A stretch of 35,317 nt of DNA, from contig JBMFQR010000020.1 of the NCBI GenBank assembly GCA_049968515.1, positions 1-35,317 of the forward strand, read 5' to 3'. The stretch comes from JAOACQ01 sp049968515. Lineage in GTDB: Bacteria; Spirochaetota; Brevinematia; Brevinematales; JAOACQ01. Each line of letters opens with the position of its first letter. The first letter of the stretch is position 1. The position numbers and the translations under genes were made by a program. The notes below the pieces were generated by a model, which saw only the letters and a program-made list of their open reading frames with translations, did not search any database and was not told the origin of the DNA. Shown here piece by piece: positions 15,230-23,456 of this stretch.

Positions 15230-16330
15230 ATGAGAAGAGAAAGCCTTGCATTGTTTATTGGTGTTTCAATTTTTTTATTTTTTCTTTTAACATTTCTCTT
15301 TTTTGATTTCAATAACTTTAAGGAATGGTTATCAAGAAGCTTCTCAATCAGTAAGAATAAGATTTCTTTCACCAACTCAAATATTACTAAAGAAGTGGAC
15401 AAAGAAGTTGAAATAATTAATTCAATTAATCTATCCCTCGAATTAAAGGATTATGATAGGGCTAAAGTGAAGATAGATACCTATTTTGAGAATTTTTCCC
15501 ATAGTACAAATATCTCGAAGGTATATTTTCTTGCAGGTAAGCTTTTTTATGAAATAAAGGATTATGATAGGGCTATAGCTTTTCTGGAAAAGTCCCTGAA
15601 AAATGAAAATAGCTGCAATTCTGATATTGAGCATGAGGGGATACTTCTCATTTCTAAACTCGGAAGGGAAATAGAGAGGTTTGATCCAGTGGTTTTTGGT
15701 ATATTGAGTAAGTATGCAAGGGCATACAGGAGCGAAGAAATAGCAGTTTCGCTTGGATACCAACTTATCTACGCAAGGGCCTATGATGAGGCTATAAAGA
15801 TTTTTAGCAAATTTCAGGGGGAAGAGGCTTTGATTGGGCTTGCAAGAGCATATATTGAGAAAGGGGATTATAAAAATGCTATAAATAGTTATATACGGTA
15901 TTTTGATGTGGCAGATTCTTTGAGTGAAAAGTTTTATAAAGTGAGGGCAGCATTTCTTAAGCAAACTTTATACTATGCTGATAAAACTTATGAGGCTAAA
16001 AATTATAAAGAAGCCTCTTACTATTATGAACTTCTGGCGAAAACCTTTCCAGATAGAGAAGAGTCTGATGTGGCACTTTTGAAGATTGGTTTGATTTCAA
16101 TTCAAAATAAGGACTATACCAATGCTATTTCTTTTTTAGAAAGGGCATTGAAAAATAAGCCTACAAATTCAAATGAAGAGTCTATGTATTATCTTGGAGT
16201 TTCTTATTATTCAGCTGGACAGAGGCAAAAGTCATTTGAAACATTTGTGACCTTTTTAAATACCTTCCCCACAAGTAGCAGAACTGATAGCGTAAAAGAG
16301 TGGCTTGAATTAATAAAAAAAGAGTTTTAG
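15230..16330 (+). CDS. membrane-anchored TPR protein
   Basis: 366 residues. One N-terminal TM helix (about residues 7-26, LALFIGVSIFLFFLLTFLFF) with MRRES before it suggests a domain exposed to the periplasm. The remainder is tandem tetratricopeptide repeats: examples are YFLAGKLFYEIKDYDRAIAF at about residue 97, ALIGLARAYIEKGDYKNAIN at about 199, and SMYYLGVSYYSAGQRQKSFE at about 324. The last repeats resemble those of YbgF/CpoB or BamD-type proteins. TPRs act as protein-binding scaffolds. Spacing of 3 bp to the upstream gene implies one transcript. It precedes the flagellar operon but probably lies outside it, since a sigma-28-type promoter intervenes. Confidence 0.8.
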   Translation: MRRESLALFIGVSIFLFFLLTFLFFDFNNFKEWLSRSFSISKNKISFTNSNITKEVDKEVEIINSINLSLELKDYDRAKVKIDTYFENFSHSTNISKVYFLAGKLFYEIKDYDRAIAFLEKSLKNENSCNSDIEHEGILLISKLGREIERFDPVVFGILSKYARAYRSEEIAVSLGYQLIYARAYDEAIKIFSKFQGEEALIGLARAYIEKGDYKNAINSYIRYFDVADSLSEKFYKVRAAFLKQTLYYADKTYEAKNYKEASYYYELLAKTFPDREESDVALLKIGLISIQNKDYTNAISFLERALKNKPTNSNEESMYYLGVSYYSAGQRQKSFETFVTFLNTFPTSSRTDSVKEWLELIKKEF

Positions 16331-16349
16331 TAGGTGCCTTCTTTATAAC

Positions 16350-16376
16350 TATAGTTTTTTGTTACTAATCCGATAG
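16350..16376 (+). promoter_or_regulatory. sigma-28 (FliA)-type promoter for the flgN-flgK-flgL operon
   Basis: TATAGTTT (16350-16357), an 11-bp spacer, TCCGATAG (16369-16376). Against the enterobacterial sigma-28 consensus (TAAAGTTT, 11 bp, GCCGATAA) this is 7 of 8 and 6 of 8 matches at exact spacing. It starts a leader of about 35 nt to flgN. flgKL and flgN homologues are commonly late, sigma-28-dependent genes. No sigma factor gene is in the window. Confidence 0.7.
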
Positions 16377-16418
16377 ATATTAAGACAGGGATGTTTTAAA
16401 TAAACCAAGGAGGGTTAT

Positions 16419-16934
16419 ATGGAAGAAGCTTTAATGAACTATTTTAAGAGGCTTTTAACAATTCTACAGAAGGAGCATGATGCGATAGAGCTTGTTTTGA
16501 AGCTTGAGAATGAGAAGTATGATGCCTTAAAATCTGTAGATGTTAAAAAACTTATGGAACTTAATTCTCAAGAAGAAGGGCTTTTAGAGCTTCTTAGTTC
16601 AACAGAAAAGAAAAGAAAGGAATTAATAGTTTCTCTTTCAAAAGAATTCAACCTTGATAAAAACCTTTCCTTAAATGACTTAATAGAGATTTTTAATGAA
16701 AAGATTGATAATGATTTAAAAGTTGAAATTATAACTTTAAAAGACAGAATAAAGCACATTTCAGAAAGATTGAGGGCTGTAGTGAGAGAAAATGAAGAGC
16801 TGATAAAGTCAAATATGGAGATTATTAGCCTCACGTTGAGCTTTGCAAGCAAGCATTCTCTTTATGAAACCTATAACCATAGAAATAGAGGTGATGGGGT
16901 TTCAAAAGTTTACCTTATCAATAGCCTTGCTTGA
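16419..16934 (+). CDS. flgN: flagellar chaperone FlgN-like protein
   Basis: 171 residues, almost all predicted alpha-helix or coiled coil: LLTILQKEHDAIELVLKLEN near the N-terminus, a second helix around KKLMELNSQEEGLLELLSS, and a third around LKDRIKHISERLRAVVRENE. FlgN is the cytoplasmic export chaperone that keeps FlgK and FlgL unfolded for the flagellar secretion system. The FlgN family is poorly conserved in sequence, but length, helical layout and position directly ahead of flgK support it well. SD AAGGAGGG precedes the ATG at 16419. First gene after the sigma-28-type promoter. Confidence 0.85.
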   Translation: MEEALMNYFKRLLTILQKEHDAIELVLKLENEKYDALKSVDVKKLMELNSQEEGLLELLSSTEKKRKELIVSLSKEFNLDKNLSLNDLIEIFNEKIDNDLKVEIITLKDRIKHISERLRAVVRENEELIKSNMEIISLTLSFASKHSLYETYNHRNRGDGVSKVYLINSLA

Positions 16935-16957
16935 AAAAATTAAAGAGAGGTGAACAA

Positions 16958-18859
16958 ATGTTATCGACATTTCACGGCATTGAGACCGGTAAAAAGGGTT
17001 TAATGTCGAACAATATGGGGATTCAGACCACAGGACACAACCTTTCCAATGTGGAAACAGAGGGATATTCGAGGCAGAAGGTTAATCTTGCCACCACCCT
17101 GCCTTTATATGAGCCGAGTGCAAATAGAGTAGAGATGGCAGGTCAGATTGGAACGGGTGTAAAGGTTGAGGATATTCAGAGAGTAAGGGATCAGGCCATT
17201 GATGACAGAATAAACTTTGAGAAGGGCGGACTTGGTTACTGGGAAACAAAACAGAAATTTTTACATCAACTTGAGACTATTTTTAATGAGCCGGATAAGC
17301 CAAATTTGAGGACAGTTCTGGATGATTTCTGGGAGAGCTGGCAGAAGGTTGCAGCAGATCCTACAGAACAGGCTTCAAGGCTTGAATTGATACAGAGGTC
17401 GGAGCTTCTTGCCAAAACAATGAATCACACATACAATTCTGTTTATGACTTGAGGGAGAATGTTAATCTACTTGTTGAACAAAGGATAAACGAAATAAAC
17501 AACATTGCTCGTGAAATAGCTACCTTAAACATCCAGATTGTTAAGTCTGAAGCGATGGGAGACAATCCAAATGACTTATATGACAAAAGAGATTTACTAA
17601 CGGACAGGCTTTCTAAAATTATAGATATAAGAATTGAAAGAAATAACAAGCACGAGCTTATTGTTTATATTGGCACAGAAAACCTTGTTCAGGGTGGAAA
17701 GGTCCACGAGGTTAAAGGGGTCGGGAATCCTGAAAATGATGGCTTACTTGATGTTTTATGGGATGATGGAAGAAAGGTTAAACTTGGAGCTGGTGAGCTT
17801 GCAGGGCTTGTTGATGTAAGAGACAATGATTTAAGAAAGGCAATTCAAAACCTCAATTCCCTTGCTGTGAACCTGACTGATTCAGTGAATGAGGTTCATA
17901 GAGATGGATTTGGGCTAAATTTGACAACCAACAACAACTTTTTTAAAGAAATTCCCCTCTCTCATTTTGCCAATGGCAACTATGACTTTAATAATGATGG
18001 AGTTGAGGATGGAGTTGCAATTTTCAGGGTAAGTGGGACGGAAAGCCTTGATGAAAATACTGTTATAGGGAGTGCTGGTTTTTTAAATTTTGGTCCGGCA
18101 AGATATGGTGGAGAGGATATAGTTGTCCAGTATAATGCCAATGATAGAATCAAGGATATAATCGAGAGAATAAATCAGTCAGATGCTGGAGTTGTTGCAT
18201 ACCTTAATCATAAGGGACAGTTTTCTTTGAAGGCAAAAACCCCTTCTGATTCAAGATTCCCTGCTTTTGTAATAAGGCATATTGAGGATAGTGGCAATCT
18301 GCTTGTGGGAATTACCGGAATTCTTTCTGCTTCAGGTGCGAATGGAGCATTTGATTACAGAACGACCGGAGATGTTGTCAAGTTTAATGTTCCAGCTACA
18401 AATATTGCTTTAACCTTTCAGAAGAATGCGGGAGCATGGTTCGGGCTTGATGATAAGATATTAGCAAACACCGATAACATTGCTGCTGCTGGAGGAATTG
18501 ACACAACCGGTGATGGAGATATTGATAGAATTAATGGACTCGGGGATAACAGGAATGCACTGAAAATTGCCGAATTAAGACATAAAAAGATAATGATAGA
18601 GGATAGATCCACAGCCGGTGATTTTTTGAAGGCAATGATTGGTGATTTTGGCACAAGGTCTGAGGCAGCAATTGTTAACATGGATAAGAATAAAGCTGTA
18701 GTTGATAGTCTTGAAAATTTAAGAAAGCAGATTAGTGGTGTAAATGTTGATGAGGAGCTTTCAAAGATGATAATGTATCAACATGGCTATAATGCTTCTG
18801 CAAGAATTATAACAGTAATTGACAGAATGATAGAGACCTTAATCAGGATGGGCTCATAA
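16958..18859 (+). CDS. flgK: flagellar hook-associated protein 1 (FlgK)
   Basis: 633 residues from the ATG at 16958 (MLSTFHGIETGKKGL), with AGAGAGGTGA upstream. An in-frame TTG at 16931 is less likely. The N-terminal rod/hook signature GIQTTGHNLSNVETEGYSRQ is at about residues 21-40. The C-terminal coiled coil reads VDEELSKMIMYQHGYNASAR and IDRMIETLIRMG, as in FlgK. FlgK forms the first ring of the hook-filament junction outside the cell. The central variable part contains Asp/Asn-rich stretches (NGNYDFNNDGVEDG, DTTGDGDIDRINGLGD) that look like Ca-binding EF-type loops; that is inference. Gaps to flgN and flgL are 23 and 21 bp. Confidence 0.97.
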   Translation: MLSTFHGIETGKKGLMSNNMGIQTTGHNLSNVETEGYSRQKVNLATTLPLYEPSANRVEMAGQIGTGVKVEDIQRVRDQAIDDRINFEKGGLGYWETKQKFLHQLETIFNEPDKPNLRTVLDDFWESWQKVAADPTEQASRLELIQRSELLAKTMNHTYNSVYDLRENVNLLVEQRINEINNIAREIATLNIQIVKSEAMGDNPNDLYDKRDLLTDRLSKIIDIRIERNNKHELIVYIGTENLVQGGKVHEVKGVGNPENDGLLDVLWDDGRKVKLGAGELAGLVDVRDNDLRKAIQNLNSLAVNLTDSVNEVHRDGFGLNLTTNNNFFKEIPLSHFANGNYDFNNDGVEDGVAIFRVSGTESLDENTVIGSAGFLNFGPARYGGEDIVVQYNANDRIKDIIERINQSDAGVVAYLNHKGQFSLKAKTPSDSRFPAFVIRHIEDSGNLLVGITGILSASGANGAFDYRTTGDVVKFNVPATNIALTFQKNAGAWFGLDDKILANTDNIAAAGGIDTTGDGDIDRINGLGDNRNALKIAELRHKKIMIEDRSTAGDFLKAMIGDFGTRSEAAIVNMDKNKAVVDSLENLRKQISGVNVDEELSKMIMYQHGYNASARIITVIDRMIETLIRMGS

Positions 18860-18880
18860 TTTTAAACATGGAGGTAACAA

Positions 18881-20131
18881 ATGAATCCGAGAGTAACGCA
18901 AAGTTTTATTGTGAATGATTTTAATGCAAATCTCAAATCGAGAATGAATGAGCTTCAAAAAACGCAGAATAAGCTTGCAAGTGGTTATAAAATAAATCTT
19001 CCGAGCGATGATCCTGTAGGGACTATTCTTTTTATGGATTATGAAAGCAGACTTAAAGAAATATCTACATACCAAAGAATTGTGGAAAATGCCCAATCGA
19101 AACTCAATCTTATAGATTCCTCTCTTGAAAGTGCAACAAATATTCTCCAGAGATTGAGAGAGCTTGCAATTCAGGGAGCAAATGGTACATACACAAAAGA
19201 GGACAGGGAGAAGATGGCTGTTGAAGTTGACCAGCTTTTGAGAGAACTGGTTCAGATAGCTAATATGTATTACAAGGATACCCCACTTTTTGGTGGAACA
19301 ACTGTCGGTGGAGAGCCGTTTAAGGTTCATTTGAAAGTGGATGAGCAGACAGGCATAGAATTTCTTGAGGGAGTAAGATATTTTGGTAACAATCAGGCTG
19401 GCATTCTTGAGGTTGACAGAGGAGAAAAGGTTGATGTAACACCACCCGGCAATCAGATATTCTGGGCTGATAATATGGAAATTTATTCCACTCTGAATGT
19501 TTCAGGTTATGTGGCAGAGAGAGATTCTAAAATTCTGGTTGATGGTGTTGAAATAAGTATTAATGCAGGCGACAATATAGAGGCTATTGCCAATAAGATA
19601 AATGAGGCGGGTCTTGCTGTGAAAGCAAGCATTGAGACAAAGGATGGCCAGAGCTATTTTGCACTCGAAACAACCTCTCCCCATCAGATATCCCTTCTTG
19701 ATTTAAATGGTGGGAGTGTTTTACAGGACCTTGGGATTATTGATCATGGTATGTATCCGCCAAACAACTATTCTGCTGCTGCTCGTGTTTATACCGGTAG
19801 TATTTTTGATGTTATGATAAATTTCCGCAAAGCCCTTCTTAATGATAATGTTTTCCAGATAGGTGGTACTGCAGTGATGGGGGTTGATAATTCTCTTGGC
19901 AATTTGTTAAAATACAGGGCTCATGTTGGCAGTGTTTATGCAAGGCTTGAAAATATTTATAATAGACTTTCAAGTGATAATGTTTATCTTGAAGAAGCAA
20001 AGCAGAATACAATAGCTACTGATATTGCAAAGGCCATTACTGACCTGAAAATGCTTGAGTTTTCTCATGATGTTGCCTTAAATGTTGGGGCAAGAATTTT
20101 ACCTAAAACATTACTTGATTTTTTGAGATAA
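18881..20131 (+). CDS. flgL: flagellar hook-associated protein 3 (FlgL)
   Basis: 416 residues. The N-terminal flagellin-like helix MNELQKTQNKLASGYKINLP leads into SDDPVGTILFMDYESRLKEI, and the C-terminal helix ends ALNVGARILPKTLLDFL, both standard for FlgL. FlgL forms the second junction ring between FlgK and the filament. The region around residues 200-260 (DSKILVDGVEISINAGDNIE, then AIANKINEAGLAVKAS) matches a flagellin IN-type insert, making the protein longer than the ~317 residues of Salmonella FlgL. The leader AAACATGGAGGTAACAA overlaps the SD and resembles a CsrA target (ACANGGANGU); with csrA two genes downstream this could be feedback control, which is inference. Confidence 0.96.
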   Translation: MNPRVTQSFIVNDFNANLKSRMNELQKTQNKLASGYKINLPSDDPVGTILFMDYESRLKEISTYQRIVENAQSKLNLIDSSLESATNILQRLRELAIQGANGTYTKEDREKMAVEVDQLLRELVQIANMYYKDTPLFGGTTVGGEPFKVHLKVDEQTGIEFLEGVRYFGNNQAGILEVDRGEKVDVTPPGNQIFWADNMEIYSTLNVSGYVAERDSKILVDGVEISINAGDNIEAIANKINEAGLAVKASIETKDGQSYFALETTSPHQISLLDLNGGSVLQDLGIIDHGMYPPNNYSAAARVYTGSIFDVMINFRKALLNDNVFQIGGTAVMGVDNSLGNLLKYRAHVGSVYARLENIYNRLSSDNVYLEEAKQNTIATDIAKAITDLKMLEFSHDVALNVGARILPKTLLDFLR

Positions 20132-20203
20132 AAAAGTGTTAAATTTTTTGAAATATTTTTGATTTGACATTAAATTATAAATGCCTTAAAATTGGAGGAG
20201 GCG

Positions 20204-20662
20204 GTGGAAACTATAAAAACAAAAGCCTATGGTGAGATTCAGGTAGAAAGCGACACGGTTATATTCTTTAAGAGAGAAATATTAGGATTTGAGGGATTCA
20301 AGTATTATTATCTTATTGAGATGGGAGATTTGCCTAATTTTTTCTGGCTCCAGTCCAAAGAGGAACCGGAGCTTGCATTTATAGTTATAAACCCGAGGCT
20401 CTTTAAGCCGGATTATGTTTTAAACATAGATGCCGCAGATCTTGAGCTTCTTGAGCTCGAGGATAATGATGAGCTTGTTGATTTTGTAATAGTTAATATT
20501 CCAGAAGACATTACAAAAATGACAATGAATCTCTTAGGTCCCATTGTAATAAATGCAAATAAACGTATTGCAATACAGGCAATTTCTTTGAGTAATGATT
20601 ATGGTACAAAGGTGCCGGTATTTTCGAATGTGGAAATTTCACAGATCAAAGGGGAAAAGTAG
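20204..20662 (+). CDS. fliW: flagellar assembly factor FliW
   Basis: 152 residues from the GTG at 20204; GGAGG at 20194-20198 lies at correct spacing, so the in-frame TTG at 20192 overlaps the SD and is unlikely. The family pattern is clear: FFKREILGFEGFKYYYLIEM near residue 23, FFWLQSKEEPELAFIVINPR near 47, and DFVIVNIPEDITKMTMNLLGP near 90, followed by GPIVINANKRIAIQAI. FliW binds CsrA and flagellin in turn, freeing or blocking CsrA according to the flagellin pool. It is directly followed by csrA with no gap, the usual pairing. Confidence 0.95.
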   Translation: METIKTKAYGEIQVESDTVIFFKREILGFEGFKYYYLIEMGDLPNFFWLQSKEEPELAFIVINPRLFKPDYVLNIDAADLELLELEDNDELVDFVIVNIPEDITKMTMNLLGPIVINANKRIAIQAISLSNDYGTKVPVFSNVEISQIKGEK

Positions 20663-20929
20663 GTGCTGGTACTATCCAGAAAAGAAGAAGAATCCATCAT
20701 TATTAATGACAACATTGAGATAAAAATTATTGGTGTAAAACAAGAGCAGGTTAAAATTGGCATTATTGCGCCAAAAGATGTTAAGATATTCAGAAAGGAA
20801 ATCTATGAGGAGATTCAGAGTGCAAATATTGCAGCTGCAAGTTCAACAGATAAGATTGCCGGCTTAAAACAAAACTTAAAGGAAAGGTTAACAAAGAAGG
20901 GGGAGAAGCAAAAGAAAAATGATAAGTAA
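20663..20929 (+). CDS. csrA: translational regulator CsrA
   Basis: 88 residues starting at the GTG at 20663, the base after the fliW stop. The N-terminus MLVLSRKEEESIIINDNIEI and the middle IGVKQEQVKIGIIAPKDVKI with FRKEIYEEI are diagnostic. CsrA is an RNA-binding dimer that blocks SD sites of target mRNAs, flagellin above all in FliW-containing bacteria. The domain ends near residue 53. The remaining ~35 residues (AAASSTDKIAGLKQNLKERL, then a Lys-rich tail) are longer than the usual 60-75-residue protein. It overlaps the next gene by 11 bp. Confidence 0.97.
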   Translation: MLVLSRKEEESIIINDNIEIKIIGVKQEQVKIGIIAPKDVKIFRKEIYEEIQSANIAAASSTDKIAGLKQNLKERLTKKGEKQKKNDK

Positions 20930-21140
20930 AGAAAAACTTCAGATGCTTGAATATTATAACAGAGGACTTGAGCTTTACAGAAATAGACGTTTTGTTGAGG
21001 CTAAAGAGCATTTTTTAAAGTGTCTTTCTATTGTCCCGGACGATGGTCCTTCTTCTATTTATATAGAGAGATGTGATTATTTTATTAAAAATCCACCCCC
21101 CGAAAACTGGGATGGTGTTTTTGTAATGACAACAAAATGA
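20919..21140 (+). CDS. stand-alone adenylate-cyclase-tail TPR protein
   Basis: 73 residues. The sequence is one TPR-like helical hairpin, YNRGLELYRNRRFVEAKEHF, followed by CLSIVPDDGPSSIYIERCDY and the closing NPPPENWDGVFVMTTK. This is the same pattern as the C-terminal tail of many bacterial class III adenylate/guanylate cyclases (F..GL.LYR...F.EA, PDDGPS..Y..RC, PPP..WDGV). Here no cyclase domain is attached. The ATG at 20919 lies inside the end of csrA; an AAGGGGGAG stretch is about 13 bp upstream, rather far. A scaffold or adaptor role is inferred. Confidence 0.75.
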   Translation: MISKEKLQMLEYYNRGLELYRNRRFVEAKEHFLKCLSIVPDDGPSSIYIERCDYFIKNPPPENWDGVFVMTTK

Positions 21141-21163
21141 AAAATTTTTAAGGAGGATAAAAA

Positions 21164-21514
21164 ATGCCACAAAATGTTGATCCTTACAGAGATTATCCTA
21201 CTCAAACAACTCTTTCAACAAACACTATTTTTGATGGAGTAATGAGATTTAATAATTCTTTGAGAATCAATGGAGAGTTTAAGGGGAAAATAGAAGCACA
21301 GGGGCTTCTTGTTCTTGGACCAAACTCAAAAATCGTAGGAGATATAATTTGTGACGAGGTTATAGTTGGTGGAGAGGTTAGAGGGAATATAACTGCAAGA
21401 AAAAGGCTTGAGTTACTTGAGACAGCAAAGCTTTTTGGCGATATAAAAACCGCGAAACTTAAGATTGCGGACGGAGTGATTTTTGAAGGCAAGTGTGATA
21501 TGAGCCTTAAGTAA
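21164..21514 (+). CDS. bactofilin
   Basis: 116 residues. The core is the bactofilin (DUF583) beta-helix: LRINGEFKGKIEAQGLLVLG, KIVGDIICDEVIVGGEVRGN, ARKRLELLETAKLFGDIKTA, KLKIADGVIFEGKCDM, i.e. repeated short strands with regular V/I-x-G turns. The flanking tails are short and there is no TM segment. Bactofilins polymerise without nucleotide into filaments and scaffold stalks, cell-wall enzymes or flagella; bactofilins are needed for motility in Bacillus. SD AAGGAGG precedes the ATG. Location in the flgN-csrA operon suggests a link with flagellar placement or cell shape, as an inference. Confidence 0.93.
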   Translation: MPQNVDPYRDYPTQTTLSTNTIFDGVMRFNNSLRINGEFKGKIEAQGLLVLGPNSKIVGDIICDEVIVGGEVRGNITARKRLELLETAKLFGDIKTAKLKIADGVIFEGKCDMSLK

Positions 21515-21553
21515 AAGACTTTTAGATTTTTTTGTTTTCGGAAGGAGGAATCT

Positions 21554-21895
21554 ATGCTCGAAGTTGAAAAAAAGAAAGATGTTGTGATTATTAAAGTATC
21601 GGGTAGACTTGAGATAAATCAAGCGCTGGAACTCGAGGATCTTATCAATAATCATATTGCGAATGGTTCAAAGTTTTTTGTTTTTGATCTGGGGAATGTG
21701 CACTACCTATCTTCGAGTGGCATCAGAGTTTTTATTGCCACCTTAAGACAGCTAAAAGAAAATAAAGGAAGAATGGTACTGGCAAATCTCAGTAACAATG
21801 TAATTAAGACTCTTAAGATCGTCGAGCTTGATAATTTATTTGAGATAATCGATGATGTTGATGATGCAATTAAGGTTTTTGAATCAGGAAAGTAG
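21554..21895 (+). CDS. STAS-domain anti-sigma factor antagonist
   Basis: 113 residues, one STAS domain of the SpoIIAA/RsbV type. The strand pattern VVIIKVSGRLEINQALELED is followed by the phosphorylation-site motif FDLGNVHYLSSSGIRVFIAT. Ser54-Ser55-Gly56 corresponds to DSSG of SpoIIAA, with Ser55 the likely phosphoserine; the preceding Asp is replaced by Ser53. Such proteins bind an anti-sigma kinase or other partner when unphosphorylated. No anti-sigma kinase or phosphatase lies in the window. SD GGAAGGAGG precedes the ATG at 21554. The next gene begins on the base after its stop. Confidence 0.92.
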   Translation: MLEVEKKKDVVIIKVSGRLEINQALELEDLINNHIANGSKFFVFDLGNVHYLSSSGIRVFIATLRQLKENKGRMVLANLSNNVIKTLKIVELDNLFEIIDDVDDAIKVFESGK

Positions 21896-22309
21896 ATGTA
21901 CAGTTTTTTTTCTGGTCTGGTAGGACTTATTTTTTTTGTAGGAGGTGGTTCCTTCTGGTTTTATCATAATCTTATGAAAAGAAAGAGGCTACTGAAAAAC
22001 CTTCTTTCCTTACCAAAGGGGAGAAGGTTTTTTTGGTATAAGCTTAGAAAGAATGGTTTTCGTGTAAAGGATATAAATGTTACGAGAAGGTTGAAAGTCT
22101 GCATTAATGGGAAGGAGGATGTTTCATTTTTGAAGCTTGATTTTTTAGTGAAAAAAGATGGCAAAAGTTATGGTGGCTTGTTTGCTCCAGATGTTATTGA
22201 GAAAAAAGAGATGATAAAGCTTTATTTTGTTTATTCTGCTATTTTTAATCTAAAAGGGGTCTTGTTTTATAACGAGGTGACAAGGAGCTTTGTGAAAATT
22301 GAAAGATAA
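21896..22309 (+). CDS. membrane-anchored hypothetical protein
   Basis: 137 residues. One N-terminal TM helix (about residues 5-24, FFSGLVGLIFFVGGGSFWFY) is followed by a basic stretch (MKRKRLLKNL), then a domain with strands DVSFLKLDFLVKKDGKSYGG and MIKLYFVYSAIFNLKGVLFY. The run xLDFLVKKDGKxY resembles the core of restriction-fold (PD-(D/E)xK) proteins, but the catalytic ExK is not visible, so I do not call a nuclease. The protein faces the cytoplasm by the positive-inside rule. It begins directly after the STAS stop and overlaps dxr by 11 bp, so it is firmly inside the operon. Confidence 0.6.
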   Translation: MYSFFSGLVGLIFFVGGGSFWFYHNLMKRKRLLKNLLSLPKGRRFFWYKLRKNGFRVKDINVTRRLKVCINGKEDVSFLKLDFLVKKDGKSYGGLFAPDVIEKKEMIKLYFVYSAIFNLKGVLFYNEVTRSFVKIER

Positions 22310-23456
22310 AGCTTTAAAGAAGAGAGTTCTTTTGCTTGGTGCGACTGGTTCTATTGGTACATCCACTCTTGATGTTATAAAAAAATATCCTGATGATTTT
22401 GAGCTTGTTGGTGTAAGCTGTCACAAAAACCTTAAAAAACTCGAAGAGATAATTGATGGGTTTGGAGTAAAGTTTGTTTTACTCAGTCAGCAGGATTTTA
22501 ATCTTGAAAAAAAGTATCCTGATGTGAGATTTTTTTCTGGTGAGGATGGGCTAGAAGAGTTAATATTTGACAGAAGAATAGATACTATTGTCATAGCAAT
22601 CTCAGGTATAGCAGGTCTTCTCCCCACAATTAAAGCCATTCAGAGCGGTAAGACAATAATCTCCGCAAATAAAGAATCTCTTGTGGCAGCGGGTGAGTTA
22701 ATTAAGGAATTATTGAAGCAACATAATCAAAGAATTTTGCCGGTTGATAGTGAACACAATGCATTGTTTAATCTCATTTCAAGAATTGACAGAAAGTACA
22801 TTAAAAAGATTATCTTAACTGCCTCCGGTGGTCCTTTTTTTAAGAAGGAAATTACACGTTCAATCTCTATAAATGATGTTCTTTCTCATCCTACCTGGAA
22901 TATGGGAAACTATATTACTGTCAATAGTGCCACTATGATTAACAAGGGATTTGAAGTTATTGAGGCACATTTTCTTTTTGATTTTGATTATGATAAAATT
23001 GAGGTTTTTATTCATCCCCAGTCTCTTACTCACGGGATTGTTGAGACTATAGATGGAAGTTATTTTATGGTGACATCTCCGAATGATATGAGGTATCCAA
23101 TAGCTCTTTCTTTGTTCTATCCGGAAATTCCGGAACAGAAGTTTAAACCACTGAATATTTTTGAGAAAAGCCTTGAGTTTTACAGGGTTAATCACAAGAA
23201 ATTTCCACTACTTAATTTCTGCTATGAAATGGGAAAAATGGGAGGGCTCGCACCAACTGTCTTGAATGCGGCCAATGAATTTTATGTTGAATCCTTCTTG
23301 AAAGGATTAATTTCTTTTATTAAATTACCAGAATATATAATAAGTGCAACCCAGAAGTTCATAGAGAAAGAAAAACTTCCTACTCATTATACCCTTGAGG
23401 ATGTTTTTGTAGTTGATAGGGAGGTGAAAAAATTTTGTAAAGAATTAATTTTATAG
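22299..23456 (+). CDS. dxr: 1-deoxy-D-xylulose 5-phosphate reductoisomerase
   Basis: 385 residues, the usual length. Motifs in order: the NADPH loop LLGATGSIGTSTLDVI near residue 11, SANKESLVAAG, PVDSEHNALFN (metal and substrate), TASGGPF, HPTWNMGNYITVNSATMINK, KGFEVIEAHFLF and IHPQSLTHGIVE. Dxr (IspC) turns DXP into MEP, the committed step of the non-mevalonate isoprenoid pathway. The TTG at 22299 follows AAGGAG by about 10 bases and overlaps the upstream gene. The 3' end overlaps the convergent histidine kinase by 6 bp, so no terminator separates them. Its place at the end of a flagellar operon is unusual. Confidence 0.97.
   Translation: MKDKALKKRVLLLGATGSIGTSTLDVIKKYPDDFELVGVSCHKNLKKLEEIIDGFGVKFVLLSQQDFNLEKKYPDVRFFSGEDGLEELIFDRRIDTIVIAISGIAGLLPTIKAIQSGKTIISANKESLVAAGELIKELLKQHNQRILPVDSEHNALFNLISRIDRKYIKKIILTASGGPFFKKEITRSISINDVLSHPTWNMGNYITVNSATMINKGFEVIEAHFLFDFDYDKIEVFIHPQSLTHGIVETIDGSYFMVTSPNDMRYPIALSLFYPEIPEQKFKPLNIFEKSLEFYRVNHKKFPLLNFCYEMGKMGGLAPTVLNAANEFYVESFLKGLISFIKLPEYIISATQKFIEKEKLPTHYTLEDVFVVDREVKKFCKELIL

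Noticed and set aside
20164..20192. TTGACA-17-TAAAAT before fliW
   Set aside because: The transcript would start at about 20199, after most of the SD, so it could not serve fliW; at most it is an internal promoter for csrA and beyond.
21896..22309. Restriction-fold nuclease-like domain in the unknown membrane protein
   Set aside because: LDFLVKKDGK suggests it, but no catalytic ExK follows.
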